Notes: a model not told the origin generated them from the sequence alone. Shown: positions 1-5,805, counted from the first letter of the stretch. The stretch is DNA of 6,404 nt from Xanthobacteraceae bacterium (GCA_030039655.1 JASHVC010000265.1:1-6404), one strand, 5' to 3'. A program made the numbers and translations.

Positions 1-3
1 GTT

Positions 4-30
4 CCCGGATTGCGCTTCGCTTCATCCGGG
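4..30. repeat. Short palindromic stem-loop upstream of the transporter operon
   Basis: A 7-bp perfect inverted repeat (CCCGGAT at 4-10, ATCCGGG at 24-30) encloses a 13-nt loop that itself has short GCG/CGC complementarity. It has no T-tract, so it is not a standard intrinsic terminator for an upstream gene. From memory, similar 'CCCGGAT-GCGCTTCGC-ATCCGGG' elements are scattered between genes in Bradyrhizobium-like genomes; this recall was not checked. The window begins here, so the element may extend further left. Confidence 0.5.
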
Positions 31-43
31 CTACTGGCTACTG

Positions 44-60
44 CTGGCACGCTTCTTGCG
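44..60 (+). promoter_or_regulatory. Predicted sigma-54 (RpoN) promoter for the transporter/hydrolase/ure operon
   Basis: The sequence CTGGCACG-CTTC-TTGCG matches the sigma-54 consensus YTGGCACG-N4-TTGCW at all but the last base. The invariant GG (46-47) and GC (58-59) are separated by exactly 10 nt, as required for the -24/-12 elements. The predicted transcription start is about position 71, leaving only about 4 nt before the ATG at 75, which is unusually short. Sigma-54 promoters need an enhancer-binding activator such as NtrC; its sites would lie upstream of the window. Dependence on nitrogen status is inferred from the genes downstream. Confidence 0.6.
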
Positions 61-74
61 ATATCATCGCCGCT

Positions 75-866
75 ATGCCGGCAGCCGCAAAACTTCAACT
101 CGACCAAGTGAGCATGACGTTCCGGACGCCGTCTGGCGCCTTCCAGGCGCTGGCGCCCGTGACCTTGCCGATCGCACCGGGGCGCTTTGTCAGCCTGATC
201 GGCCCATCCGGCTGCGGCAAGAGCACGATCTTCAACATCGTCGCCGGGCTGCTGCAGCCGAGCGGCGGCCGGGTATTGATCGACGGCATCGATTCCACCG
301 GCAGCATCGGCCGCGTCGGCTACATGCTGCAAAAGGACTTGCTGCTGCCCTGGCGCAACGTGCTCCACAACGTCATCCTCGGCATGGAGGTCCAGGGCGT
401 GTCGCTGGGTGAAGCGCGCGAACGCGCACTGCCGCTGCTGCACCGCTACGGGCTTGCCGGCTTCGAGCATTCATATCCCAATGCACTCTCGGGCGGCATG
501 CGCCAGCGCGCCGCGCTCTTGCGCACGCTGTTGTTTGATACCGACGTGATCCTGCTTGACGAGCCGTTCGGCGCGCTCGACGCGCAGACCAAGCTGCACA
601 TGCAGGAATGGCTGCTCGGCCTGTGGGCCGATTTCGGCAAGACGGTGGTGTTCGTCACCCACGACGTTGAGGAAGCGATCTATCTCTCCGACGAAGTGCA
701 CGTGATGGCCACGCGCCCCGGCCGCATCGTCGAGGCCATCACCGTGCCGATTGCGCGGCCGCGCCAGCGCCATGTAACGCTGACGCCGGAATTCATTGCC
801 ATCAAAGAACGCTGCCTGGAGCTTTTGATGGCCGATCACAATGCGTCGCTCGACGAGGCGGCCTGA
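75..866 (+). CDS. NitT/TauT-family ABC importer, ATP-binding subunit
   Basis: This is the cytoplasmic ATPase that powers an ABC importer of the nitrate/sulfonate/taurine/pyrimidine-precursor class (SsuB/TauB-like). It has 263 residues, a usual length. All nucleotide-binding motifs are visible: Walker A GPSGCGKST at 43-51, Q-loop Gln at 86, signature LSGGMRQR at 138-145, Walker B VILLDEP at 158-164, D-loop ALD at 167-169 and the switch His at 196. The PFGALDAQTK stretch is typical of this subfamily. The ATG at 75 is favoured because the first beta strand (KLQLDQVSMTF) begins right after it; internal starts at codons 12 and 14 would cut into that strand. No clear Shine-Dalgarno sequence precedes it, and the predicted sigma-54 start site lies about 4 nt upstream. 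It is first of three co-directional transporter genes. The substrate cannot be assigned from the ATPase. Confidence 0.93.
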   Translation: MPAAAKLQLDQVSMTFRTPSGAFQALAPVTLPIAPGRFVSLIGPSGCGKSTIFNIVAGLLQPSGGRVLIDGIDSTGSIGRVGYMLQKDLLLPWRNVLHNVILGMEVQGVSLGEARERALPLLHRYGLAGFEHSYPNALSGGMRQRAALLRTLLFDTDVILLDEPFGALDAQTKLHMQEWLLGLWADFGKTVVFVTHDVEEAIYLSDEVHVMATRPGRIVEAITVPIARPRQRHVTLTPEFIAIKERCLELLMADHNASLDEAA

Positions 867-881
867 GATGGCGATTGCTGC

Positions 882-1751
882 ATGACGGTGCAGGAAACCT
901 CCCGCGTCGGCGCCAGTCTCGAACTCGCGCCACAGCAAGCGGCGGCGCCGAGCCGGCCCGTGAAGGCCGCGCGTCGTTTGCCGGTGCAGAAGGACTGGCC
1001 GCTCTGGGCTATCGTCGCTGTGCAGATCGGCATTCTGTTTGGCGCCATCGCACTCTGGCAGGTGGCCGCGGACCTTGGCTGGATCGACGGATTTTTTTGG
1101 TCGAAGCCGAGCGCGATCTACGACACCCTGATTAAATTCTTCACCGAAGGCGACGCCTGGACCGATATCGGCTTCACCTTCCGTTCGACCATCTTCGGCT
1201 TTTTGCTCGGCACGACCTGCGGCTCGCTGTTGGGCCTGTCGTTCTGGTGGTCGCGCAACTATGCGGCCATCGTGCAACCTTACGTCATCTGTTTCGAGTC
1301 ACTACCGAAGCTGGCGCTGGCGCCGCTGGTGATCCTGGTGTTCGGCATGGGGCTCGCCTCCAAGGTCGCCATCGCCACGGCGCTTACCTTGGTGGTATCG
1401 ACGCTCACTGCGTACGCGGGCGTGAAAGCTCTCGATAGCGACAGCGAGAAATTGTTTTACTCGCTCGGCGCCACGCGCTGGCAGGTGTTTCGCAAGCTTG
1501 TCGTCCCGTTCTGTCTGCCCTGGATCATTTCGGTGCTGCGCGTGAATATCGGGCTCGCGCTTACCGGTGCGATCGTCGGTGAATTCATCGCCTCGCAGCA
1601 CGGGCTCGGCCGCGCCATTCTGTACGCCGGAAATACCTACGATATCGCGCTGGTCTGGGTCGCCGTCCTGGTTCTCTCGACGCTTGCGATGGTGATGTAC
1701 GTGACGATCTCCTGGCTGGAACGGATTTTGCGTAAAGGCATGAAGCAATAG
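882..1751 (+). CDS. NitT/TauT-family ABC importer, permease subunit
   Basis: This is the inner-membrane permease of the same importer (SsuC/TauC-like, binding-protein-dependent transport family), 289 residues. About six hydrophobic segments are visible, roughly at 42-62, 101-121, 130-153, 160-180, 213-235 and 258-279. The cytoplasmic coupling loop that docks on the ATPase is at about 194-215 (SLGATRWQVFRKLVVPFCLP), with the family's Gly and downstream Pro residues. A polar, Ala/Pro/Arg-rich stretch of about 40 residues precedes the first membrane segment. The gene starts 15 nt after the ATPase stop, so translation is probably coupled. The conserved ESLPKLALAPL segment is typical of NitT/TauT permeases. 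As in this family generally, one permease gene would form a homodimer. Confidence 0.93.
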   Translation: MTVQETSRVGASLELAPQQAAAPSRPVKAARRLPVQKDWPLWAIVAVQIGILFGAIALWQVAADLGWIDGFFWSKPSAIYDTLIKFFTEGDAWTDIGFTFRSTIFGFLLGTTCGSLLGLSFWWSRNYAAIVQPYVICFESLPKLALAPLVILVFGMGLASKVAIATALTLVVSTLTAYAGVKALDSDSEKLFYSLGATRWQVFRKLVVPFCLPWIISVLRVNIGLALTGAIVGEFIASQHGLGRAILYAGNTYDIALVWVAVLVLSTLAMVMYVTISWLERILRKGMKQ

Positions 1752-1768
1752 ACGGCGCAACGCGCCAT

Positions 1769-1773
1769 AGGAG
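1769..1773 (+). promoter_or_regulatory. Ribosome binding site of the binding-protein gene
   Basis: AGGAG ends 8 nt before the ATG at 1782, within the 30-nt gap after the permease. It is the clearest Shine-Dalgarno sequence in the window. It fixes the start of the binding protein and fits the high expression usually needed for a periplasmic receptor. Confidence 0.7.
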
Positions 1774-1781
1774 CACCCACC

Positions 1782-2789
1782 ATGGTCAACCGAAAACTCA
1801 GCAGACGAAAGCTTTTGGCGTCGACGGCAGCGGCGAGCGCCGCGCTCATCGCGCGGCCGATGATCGCGCGCGCGGAAACCAAAGAGGTGCTGATCGCCGA
1901 GCCGGTTCACGGTACCGGTTATCTGCCGCTCTATATCGGCATGGCGAAAAATCAGTTCGAAGACGTCACGGTCAAGATCGTGACCATCGAGACCGGCGCT
2001 GGCCACACCAACGCCGTGCTCTCCGGCCAAGCCTTCGCGTTCATCGGCGGGCCGGAGCATTGCGCCTACGCCAAGGCGAAAGGCGCCGAGCTGCGCTGCG
2101 TGGTCAACTGCGTGGACCGGGGCAACGTGTATTTCAGCGCCGCCACGGGAATGGAGCCCACCAACACCGATTGGGCCAGCTACTTCAAGGGCAAGACGGT
2201 TGCCACCAGCGGCTACGGCGGGACGCCGAACTCGATCACGCGCTACCTGCTGAAGAAATGGAATCTCGACGCCAAGCAGGATGTAACGCTGGTGGAAACC
2301 GCCAACTCGGCGATATTGCCCGCCGTGAAGGCCAAGCAAGCGCAGATCGGCTGTTCGACCGAGCCGTTTATCACGCAAGGCATCCGCACCGGCGTATGGG
2401 GCGAGCCGTTCATCAACATTCCGAAGATGCTCGGCCCCTACGCCTACTCGACCTTCAATGTGCGCCTCGACACGATCCAAAAGGACCCGGGCCTGGTCAA
2501 CGCCTTCGTGCGCGGCATGATGAAGTCGCTGAAGTTCGTCGCCGACAACCACGACGAGTCCGCCGACATCGCCAAGAAGCAATTCCCCACCATGGCGCTC
2601 GACGACCTCAAGGCGACGCTAGACCGGTCGTTTGCCGACGAGATGTGGAGCAAGGATGGCGTCGTCAGCCGCCCGGCCTGGGATACCGCGAAAGCCGTGG
2701 TCATGGGCGCCGGCATTCTCACGGTGGACGTCAAATACGACGAGATCATCGACATGAGCTTCGTCGATAAGCTCAAGGCGAATTTGTAG
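1782..2789 (+). CDS. ABC importer periplasmic substrate-binding protein (NMT1/THI5-like fold)
   Basis: This is the periplasmic receptor that would capture the substrate and deliver it to the permease; 335 residues. The N-terminus has a twin-arginine-like signal: SRRKLL at 7-12, an Ala-rich hydrophobic stretch at about 13-25, and a likely cleavage site after Ala-Arg-Ala at 29-31. No lipobox Cys is present, so a soluble periplasmic protein is expected. The mature part looks like the NMT1/THI5/SsuA/TauA group: GTGYLPLYIGMAKNQFE near 44-60, an AVLSGQAFAFIGGPEH segment at 78-93, and GKTVATSGYGGTPNSITRYLLKK at about 137-159, typical of the second lobe. Members of this group bind nitrate, sulfonates, pyrimidines or other small molecules, and I cannot tell which from sequence. 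The neighbouring amidohydrolase and urease genes suggest an organic nitrogen compound. Confidence 0.9.
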   Translation: MVNRKLSRRKLLASTAAASAALIARPMIARAETKEVLIAEPVHGTGYLPLYIGMAKNQFEDVTVKIVTIETGAGHTNAVLSGQAFAFIGGPEHCAYAKAKGAELRCVVNCVDRGNVYFSAATGMEPTNTDWASYFKGKTVATSGYGGTPNSITRYLLKKWNLDAKQDVTLVETANSAILPAVKAKQAQIGCSTEPFITQGIRTGVWGEPFINIPKMLGPYAYSTFNVRLDTIQKDPGLVNAFVRGMMKSLKFVADNHDESADIAKKQFPTMALDDLKATLDRSFADEMWSKDGVVSRPAWDTAKAVVMGAGILTVDVKYDEIIDMSFVDKLKANL

Positions 2790-3044
2790 GCGAACGGAGT
2801 ATGGAGTTTGATTCTGACAGGCCGGAGGCCCCTCACCCCATCCCTCTCCCCGCTGGGGAGAGGGATGAGCTAGCCGCTTGCTCGTGGCTCGGGCCTCGCG
2901 GCCAAAGAATACAACGAGACGCTTGCTACTCCCTCGCCCCGTAGGGGAGAGGGATGGGGTGAGGGGGTTCGGGACTAGCGACTTAATCTCAATCTATGAA
3001 ACTGGTACAGTGCGTCTCCAATCAACCCGCAAAAAGAGCAAATC
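2790..3044. other. Non-coding gap between transporter and hydrolase genes
   Basis: This 255-bp gap has no credible gene. Its left two thirds are taken up by the hairpin repeat at 2829-2966. The right part (2967-3044) is more AT-rich, including an ACTTAATCTCAATCTATGAAAC stretch near 2980-3002, and could hold a weak housekeeping promoter for the hydrolase. I see no convincing -35/-10 pair. The start of the hydrolase is preceded only by a weak purine run (AAAAAGAG, about 3031-3038). Whether transcripts from the transporter read through the hairpins cannot be told from sequence. Confidence 0.5.
2829..2966. repeat. Paired pyrimidine/purine hairpins with a perfect 23-bp outer inverted repeat
   Basis: Positions 2829-2851 and 2944-2966 are perfect reverse complements over 23 bp (pyrimidine-rich left arm, purine-rich right arm). 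The left arm can also fold locally: 2839-2851 pairs with 2855-2867 in a 13-bp perfect stem with a 3-nt GCT loop. The right side folds locally too: 2931-2940 pairs with 2944-2953 around a GTA loop with one mismatch at 2936. The two local hairpins and the long-range stem are mutually exclusive. There is no T-tract, so a classical terminator is unlikely, although such stems may slow polymerase or protect RNA ends. From memory, CTCACCCC-ATCCCTCTCCCC elements are dispersed intergenic repeats in many Hyphomicrobiales. Confidence 0.8.
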
Positions 3045-3824
3045 ATGTCCGAACCTGTTTGGAACCAATTTCTGACCGAGCGTGACAAGGCGGTCTTCAA
3101 CACCTCCGGGTACGGTGCGCGCGGCGGCTTCGGCAAGCGGCCGGCGCTGCTCATCATCGACGTGAACTGGGCATTCTGCGGCGACCGTCCGGAGCCGATC
3201 CTCGAATCGATCAAACGCTGGCGTAACTCGTGCGGCGAGGACGCCTGGGTGGCCCTGCCCTACATTCGCTCGCTGATCGACAAATGCCACGAGAAGGGTG
3301 TGCCGGTGCTCTACACCACCGGCGTACGCCGCGAAGACAATTGGGATTCCGGTTCCTGGGCTTGGAAGAATTCGCGCAACGAGGAAGATCGGCAGATCAT
3401 CGTGACCAATCTCGATGGCAACGAGATCGTCACTCCGATCGCACCGGCGCCGCAGGACATCGTCGTGCTCAAGCAAAAGCCCTCGGGCTTCTTCGGCACC
3501 AACATGGCGAGCTATCTGACGTTGCTCGGCTGCGACAGCCTGATCGTCACCGGCACGACCACGTCGGGCTGCGTGCGCGCCACCGTGCTCGATGCTTTCA
3601 GCCTCAACTACCGCATCGCGCTCGCCGAGGAAGGCTGCTTCGACCGCTCGCAGGCGAGCCATGCCATCAATCTGTGCGACATGAACGCCAAATATGCCGA
3701 CGTGGTGAAGACGTCGGAGGTCCTCACCTTCCTCGACAAGCTGCCGAGCGGCATGTTCGACCTGCCGAAAGGCAAGCCGGCGTCGCAATCGGAGCCGAAG
3801 CAAAAGCGCGCGGCGAATTATTGA
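3045..3824 (+). CDS. Isochorismatase-like cysteine hydrolase, probable N-carbamoylsarcosine amidohydrolase-type amidase
   Basis: A cytoplasmic cysteine hydrolase of 259 residues in the isochorismatase-like family. The catalytic triad is visible: Asp39 (ALLIIDVN), Lys143 (VLKQKPSGFFGTN) and Cys176 (VTGTTTSGCVRATV). The Thr-Thr just before the cysteine sits where the family has its cis-peptide. The closest match I can recall is Arthrobacter N-carbamoylsarcosine amidohydrolase, whose Asp51/Lys144/Cys177 context (F-x-GTN, then GATAAGCVRHTVEDA) is very similar. That enzyme splits an N-carbamoyl group to amine, CO2 and ammonia. Relatives in the superfamily act on biuret, ureidoacrylate, maleamate or nicotinamide, so the substrate remains open. 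The Lys/Ser-rich tail after about residue 241 looks disordered. It lies between a solute importer and ureEFG, pointing to organic nitrogen use. The ATG at 3045 keeps the N-terminal helix region (VWNQFLTERDKAVFNTSGYG) that precedes the core. Confidence 0.85.
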   Translation: MSEPVWNQFLTERDKAVFNTSGYGARGGFGKRPALLIIDVNWAFCGDRPEPILESIKRWRNSCGEDAWVALPYIRSLIDKCHEKGVPVLYTTGVRREDNWDSGSWAWKNSRNEEDRQIIVTNLDGNEIVTPIAPAPQDIVVLKQKPSGFFGTNMASYLTLLGCDSLIVTGTTTSGCVRATVLDAFSLNYRIALAEEGCFDRSQASHAINLCDMNAKYADVVKTSEVLTFLDKLPSGMFDLPKGKPASQSEPKQKRAANY

Positions 3825-3830
3825 GCTTTG

Positions 3831-4289
3831 ATGAAGCGTGCCTGTGAGATCAAGCCTGCGGGGGCGTGGAACGAGACGAGCGCGGTGGACAGCATCGCGC
3901 TCGATGCGCACGAGCGTCATCGCCGCCGCATCGTGCTGACCACCGCACGCGGCACCAGGATTTTACTCGATCTGCCCCAGGCCATCGCGTTGCGCGACGG
4001 TGATGGGCTTTTGCTTGATGACGGCGCCATCGTGCGCGTTGCCGGGCGGCCGGAGCCGCTTGTCGAAATCGCGGCGGCCAACGCGTCCGAACTCGCCCGT
4101 CTCGCCTGGCACATCGGCAATCGTCACATCGACGTGCAGATTGCGGGCGATCGGCTCCGCATCCGCCGTGACCATGTGATCGAGGACATGCTGCGCGGGC
4201 TCGGCGCACGCCTCACGCCGATCGAGGCGCCGTTCGAGCCGGAAGGCGGCGCCTACGCGCATCAGCACTATGACGACGACCATTTCTAA
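3831..4289 (+). CDS. ureE: Urease accessory protein UreE (nickel metallochaperone)
   Basis: UreE binds nickel as a dimer and passes it to the UreFGD-urease complex. At 152 residues from the ATG at 3831 the length is usual. A TTG three bases upstream (3828) is an alternative start that adds one residue; a weak GAG lies at 3823-3825. The C-terminal half carries the family hallmark LAWHIGNRH at 91-99, whose final His is the conserved metal ligand at the dimer interface, followed by RRDHVIEDMLRGLGA at 112-126. The tail is short ([14 protein letters not shown]) with only three His, unlike the long poly-His tail of Klebsiella UreE, so nickel storage capacity should be low. It follows the hydrolase stop by 6 nt and overlaps ureF by 20 nt, so the three genes are probably translated together. 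Confidence 0.93.
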   Translation: MKRACEIKPAGAWNETSAVDSIALDAHERHRRRIVLTTARGTRILLDLPQAIALRDGDGLLLDDGAIVRVAGRPEPLVEIAAANASELARLAWHIGNRHIDVQIAGDRLRIRRDHVIEDMLRGLGARLTPIEAPFEPEGGAYAHQHYDDDHF

Positions 4290-5097
4290 GGGACGCTCAC
4301 AGAAGTCGCGGGCCCTCTTGCGCTCGTCCCCGCGCAAGCGGGGACCCAGTAAGCTGGATTCCCGCTTACGCGGGAATGAGCGAAAGGAACTGAAGGCCGC
4401 CAAAAAAGATATTTCATCTGACGCCCCTGCCCTATACCGGCTGATGGCGTGGCTGTCGCCCGCCTACCCGGTCGGCGCCTTCTCCTACTCGAGCGGTCTC
4501 GAATGGGCGGTCGAAGCCGGTGACATCGCAAACGCCGAGACGCTACGCCGATGGCTCGCCGTGATGCTCGGCGAAGGCAGCGGGTTTTGCGATGCCGTGT
4601 TTTTTGTTCATGCCCACAAGGCAAGCGCCGCGAAGGACGGCGCGGCGTTGCGCGTCGTCGCCGAACTCGCCGCGGTCTTCGTCCCCTCCAAGGAGCGGCT
4701 CCTGGAAACGACAGCGCAAGGCCGCGCGTTCGTCGAGGCAACGCGCGCGGCTTGGCCGTGCGCGGCGCTGGATGACCTGGAGGCCGTCTGGCAGGGGCCG
4801 GTTGCGCTACCCGTTGCAGTCGGCGTTGCGTGCGCCGGGCATGGCATCCCTTGCGAACCGGCACTGCGGGCGTTTCTACAGGCGCTGACGGCGAACTGGA
4901 TTTCCGCCGGCGTGCGGCTCATTCCACTCGGCCAGACCGATGGCCAGCGTGTCCTCGCTGCGCTCGAGCCGGATGTGGCCGCAGCCGCCCAGCGCGCGCT
5001 TACCACGCCGCTCGACCAGGCCGGCTCTTGCGCATTTCGCGCCGACATCGCCAGCATGCGGCACGAGACTCAGTACACCCGGCTGTTTCGAACATGA
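4270..5097 (+). CDS. ureF: Urease accessory protein UreF with a repeat-encoded N-terminal insertion
   Basis: UreF joins UreD and UreG on apo-urease and helps gate nickel and CO2 loading of the active site. From ATG 4270 it has 275 residues, longer than usual at the N-terminus. The conserved core starts near residue 55: [26 protein letters not shown] at 55-80, then [17 protein letters not shown] at 216-232 and the C-terminal [14 protein letters not shown] at 262-275. Residues 18-38 ([10 protein letters not shown]...LRGNER) are encoded by a double-hairpin repeat. Between that repeat and the core the frame has no ATG, GTG or TTG; the next ATG (4444) would remove conserved residues. TTG 4318 is the only other upstream choice I noted and would still include the repeat. 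The start overlaps ureE by 20 nt and the stop overlaps ureG (ATGA). The core assignment is firm; the exact start is less sure. Confidence 0.9.
   Translation: MTTTISKGRSQKSRALLRSSPRKRGPSKLDSRLRGNERKELKAAKKDISSDAPALYRLMAWLSPAYPVGAFSYSSGLEWAVEAGDIANAETLRRWLAVMLGEGSGFCDAVFFVHAHKASAAKDGAALRVVAELAAVFVPSKERLLETTAQGRAFVEATRAAWPCAALDDLEAVWQGPVALPVAVGVACAGHGIPCEPALRAFLQALTANWISAGVRLIPLGQTDGQRVLAALEPDVAAAAQRALTTPLDQAGSCAFRADIASMRHETQYTRLFRT
4321..4382. repeat. REPIN-like double-hairpin element inside the ureF reading frame
   Basis: Two 29-nt arms (4321-4349 and 4354-4382) are inverted copies, 24/29 identical, separated by TAAG. Each arm folds by itself: 4326-4333 pairs with 4338-4345 (8-bp perfect stem, GCAA loop) and 4358-4365 pairs with 4370-4377 (8-bp perfect stem, TTAC loop, which is GTAA on the other strand). 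Four of the five differences between the arms are two compensatory stem pairs; the fifth is in the loop and keeps a GNRA pattern. This layout resembles REP doublets (REPINs). From memory, proteins reading through such elements show 'PRKRxPS...SRLRGNE/D' strings in many proteobacteria. Confidence 0.85.
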
Positions 5098-5714
5098 GCG
5101 CGGCACACCACGGACCCTTGCGGGTCGGCATCGGCGGCCCAGTCGGCTCCGGCAAGACGGCGCTGATGGATGCACTCTGCAAGCGGCTGCGCGACCACTA
5201 TCAGATCGCCGCGATCACCAACGACATCTACACCAAATGGGATGCCGAATATCTGGTGCGTTCGGGCGCGCTGGCGCCGGAACGCATCGCCGGCGTCGAG
5301 ACTGGCGGCTGTCCGCACACCGCGATCCGTGAGGATGCGTCGGCCAACCTCGCCGCGGTGGCCGACATGCGCAAGAAGTTTCCCGGCCTCGATCTCGTGC
5401 TCATCGAGTCAGGCGGCGACAATCTCGCCGCAACATTTTCACCGGAGCTGGCCGACTTGACCATCTACGTTATCGATGTGGCTGGCGGCGAGAAAATCCC
5501 CACCAAAGGCGGACCCGGCATTACCCGTTCAGACCTGCTGGTGATCAACAAGATCGACCTCGCGCCCCATGTTGGGGCCTCACTGCAAAACATGGAGCGC
5601 GAGACAAAGCGCATGCGCGGCGGGCGCCCGTTCGTCTTCACCAACATGCGCGCCGGCAAAGGCATCGACGACATCGCGCGCTTCATCGAGCAGAAGGGCG
5701 GCCTGACAGTTTGA
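5094..5714 (+). CDS. ureG: Urease accessory GTPase UreG
   Basis: UreG is the SIMIBI-class GTPase whose hydrolysis drives nickel insertion into urease, working with UreE, UreF and UreD. It has 206 residues, the usual length. Visible motifs: P-loop GPVGSGKT at 15-22, the metal-binding Cys-Pro-His at 73-75 within [20 protein letters not shown] at 105-110, the [30 protein letters not shown] segment at 118-147, and the guanine-specificity motif NKID at 152-155. In [10 protein letters not shown], Trp49 replaces the Glu found in Klebsiella and Helicobacter UreG, beside the conserved Asp50; I believe this also occurs in other alphaproteobacteria. The start at 5094 (ATGA overlap with the ureF stop) is chosen because the family begins 8-10 residues before the P-loop strand (LRVGIGGP). 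The frame is open further upstream, but that is shadow of ureF. A repeat follows immediately. Confidence 0.96.
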   Translation: MSAAHHGPLRVGIGGPVGSGKTALMDALCKRLRDHYQIAAITNDIYTKWDAEYLVRSGALAPERIAGVETGGCPHTAIREDASANLAAVADMRKKFPGLDLVLIESGGDNLAATFSPELADLTIYVIDVAGGEKIPTKGGPGITRSDLLVINKIDLAPHVGASLQNMERETKRMRGGRPFVFTNMRAGKGIDDIARFIEQKGGLTV

Positions 5715-5716
5715 AT

Positions 5717-5794
5717 CGTCATTGCCGGGCTTGACCCGGCAATCCATCGGGCCGTGACGCTGTATGGATGCCCGGGTCAAGCCCGGGCATGACG
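5717..5794. repeat. REPIN-like double palindromic element after ureG
   Basis: Two 31-nt inverted arms (5717-5747 and 5764-5794) are 27/31 identical and separated by 16 nt. Each arm folds alone: 5721-5729 pairs with 5735-5743 and 5768-5776 pairs with 5782-5790, both 9-bp perfect stems with 5-nt loops (CTTGA and TCAAG). All four differences between the arms form two compensatory base-pair swaps. It starts 2 nt after the ureG stop and ends 11 nt before the aldolase stop on the other strand, so it sits between convergent genes. It could act as a two-way transcript barrier, although there is no T-tract. From memory, 'ATGGATGCCCGGGTCAAGCCCGGGCATGACG'-type repeats are abundant in Bradyrhizobium relatives. 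Confidence 0.85.
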
Positions 5795-5805
5795 CATTGC
5801 GAGGA

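Noticed and set aside
471..1277. Long open frame on the minus strand (268 codons), and similar ones at 1302-2582 and 2994-3920
   Set aside because: They lie antisense to clearly recognisable ABC transporter and hydrolase genes. Their translations are Arg/Gly/His-rich without any known motif, as expected from the antisense frame of GC-rich codon usage.
2885..2900. Possible second sigma-54 site (TGGCTCG-GGCC-TCGCG) between the hairpins
   Set aside because: GG-N10-GC spacing is met, but the A of GGCA and the first T-T of TTGC are not. In GC-rich DNA such a match is expected by chance, and it lies about 145 nt from the hydrolase start.
2878..3075. Small plus-strand open frame in the gap before the hydrolase
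   Set aside because: It runs through the intergenic hairpin repeat and into the hydrolase start in another frame, with no ribosome binding site or recognisable domain.
4326..4377. CRISPR-like repeats or an intrinsic terminator
   Set aside because: The units are two inverted hairpins, not regularly spaced direct repeats with unique spacers. There is no T-tract, and the sequence lies inside an open ureF frame.
4830..5093. Upstream extension of the ureG frame
   Set aside because: The frame is open to 4830, but this part lies within ureF and gives low-complexity Arg/Ala-rich sequence. Known UreG proteins begin about where the ATG at 5094 lies.
5229..5245. UreG Glu-to-Trp change (TKWDAE) as a possible functional defect
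   Set aside because: The neighbouring catalytically important Asp is kept, all other motifs are intact, and I recall the same Trp in other alphaproteobacterial UreG proteins, so it is probably a lineage feature.
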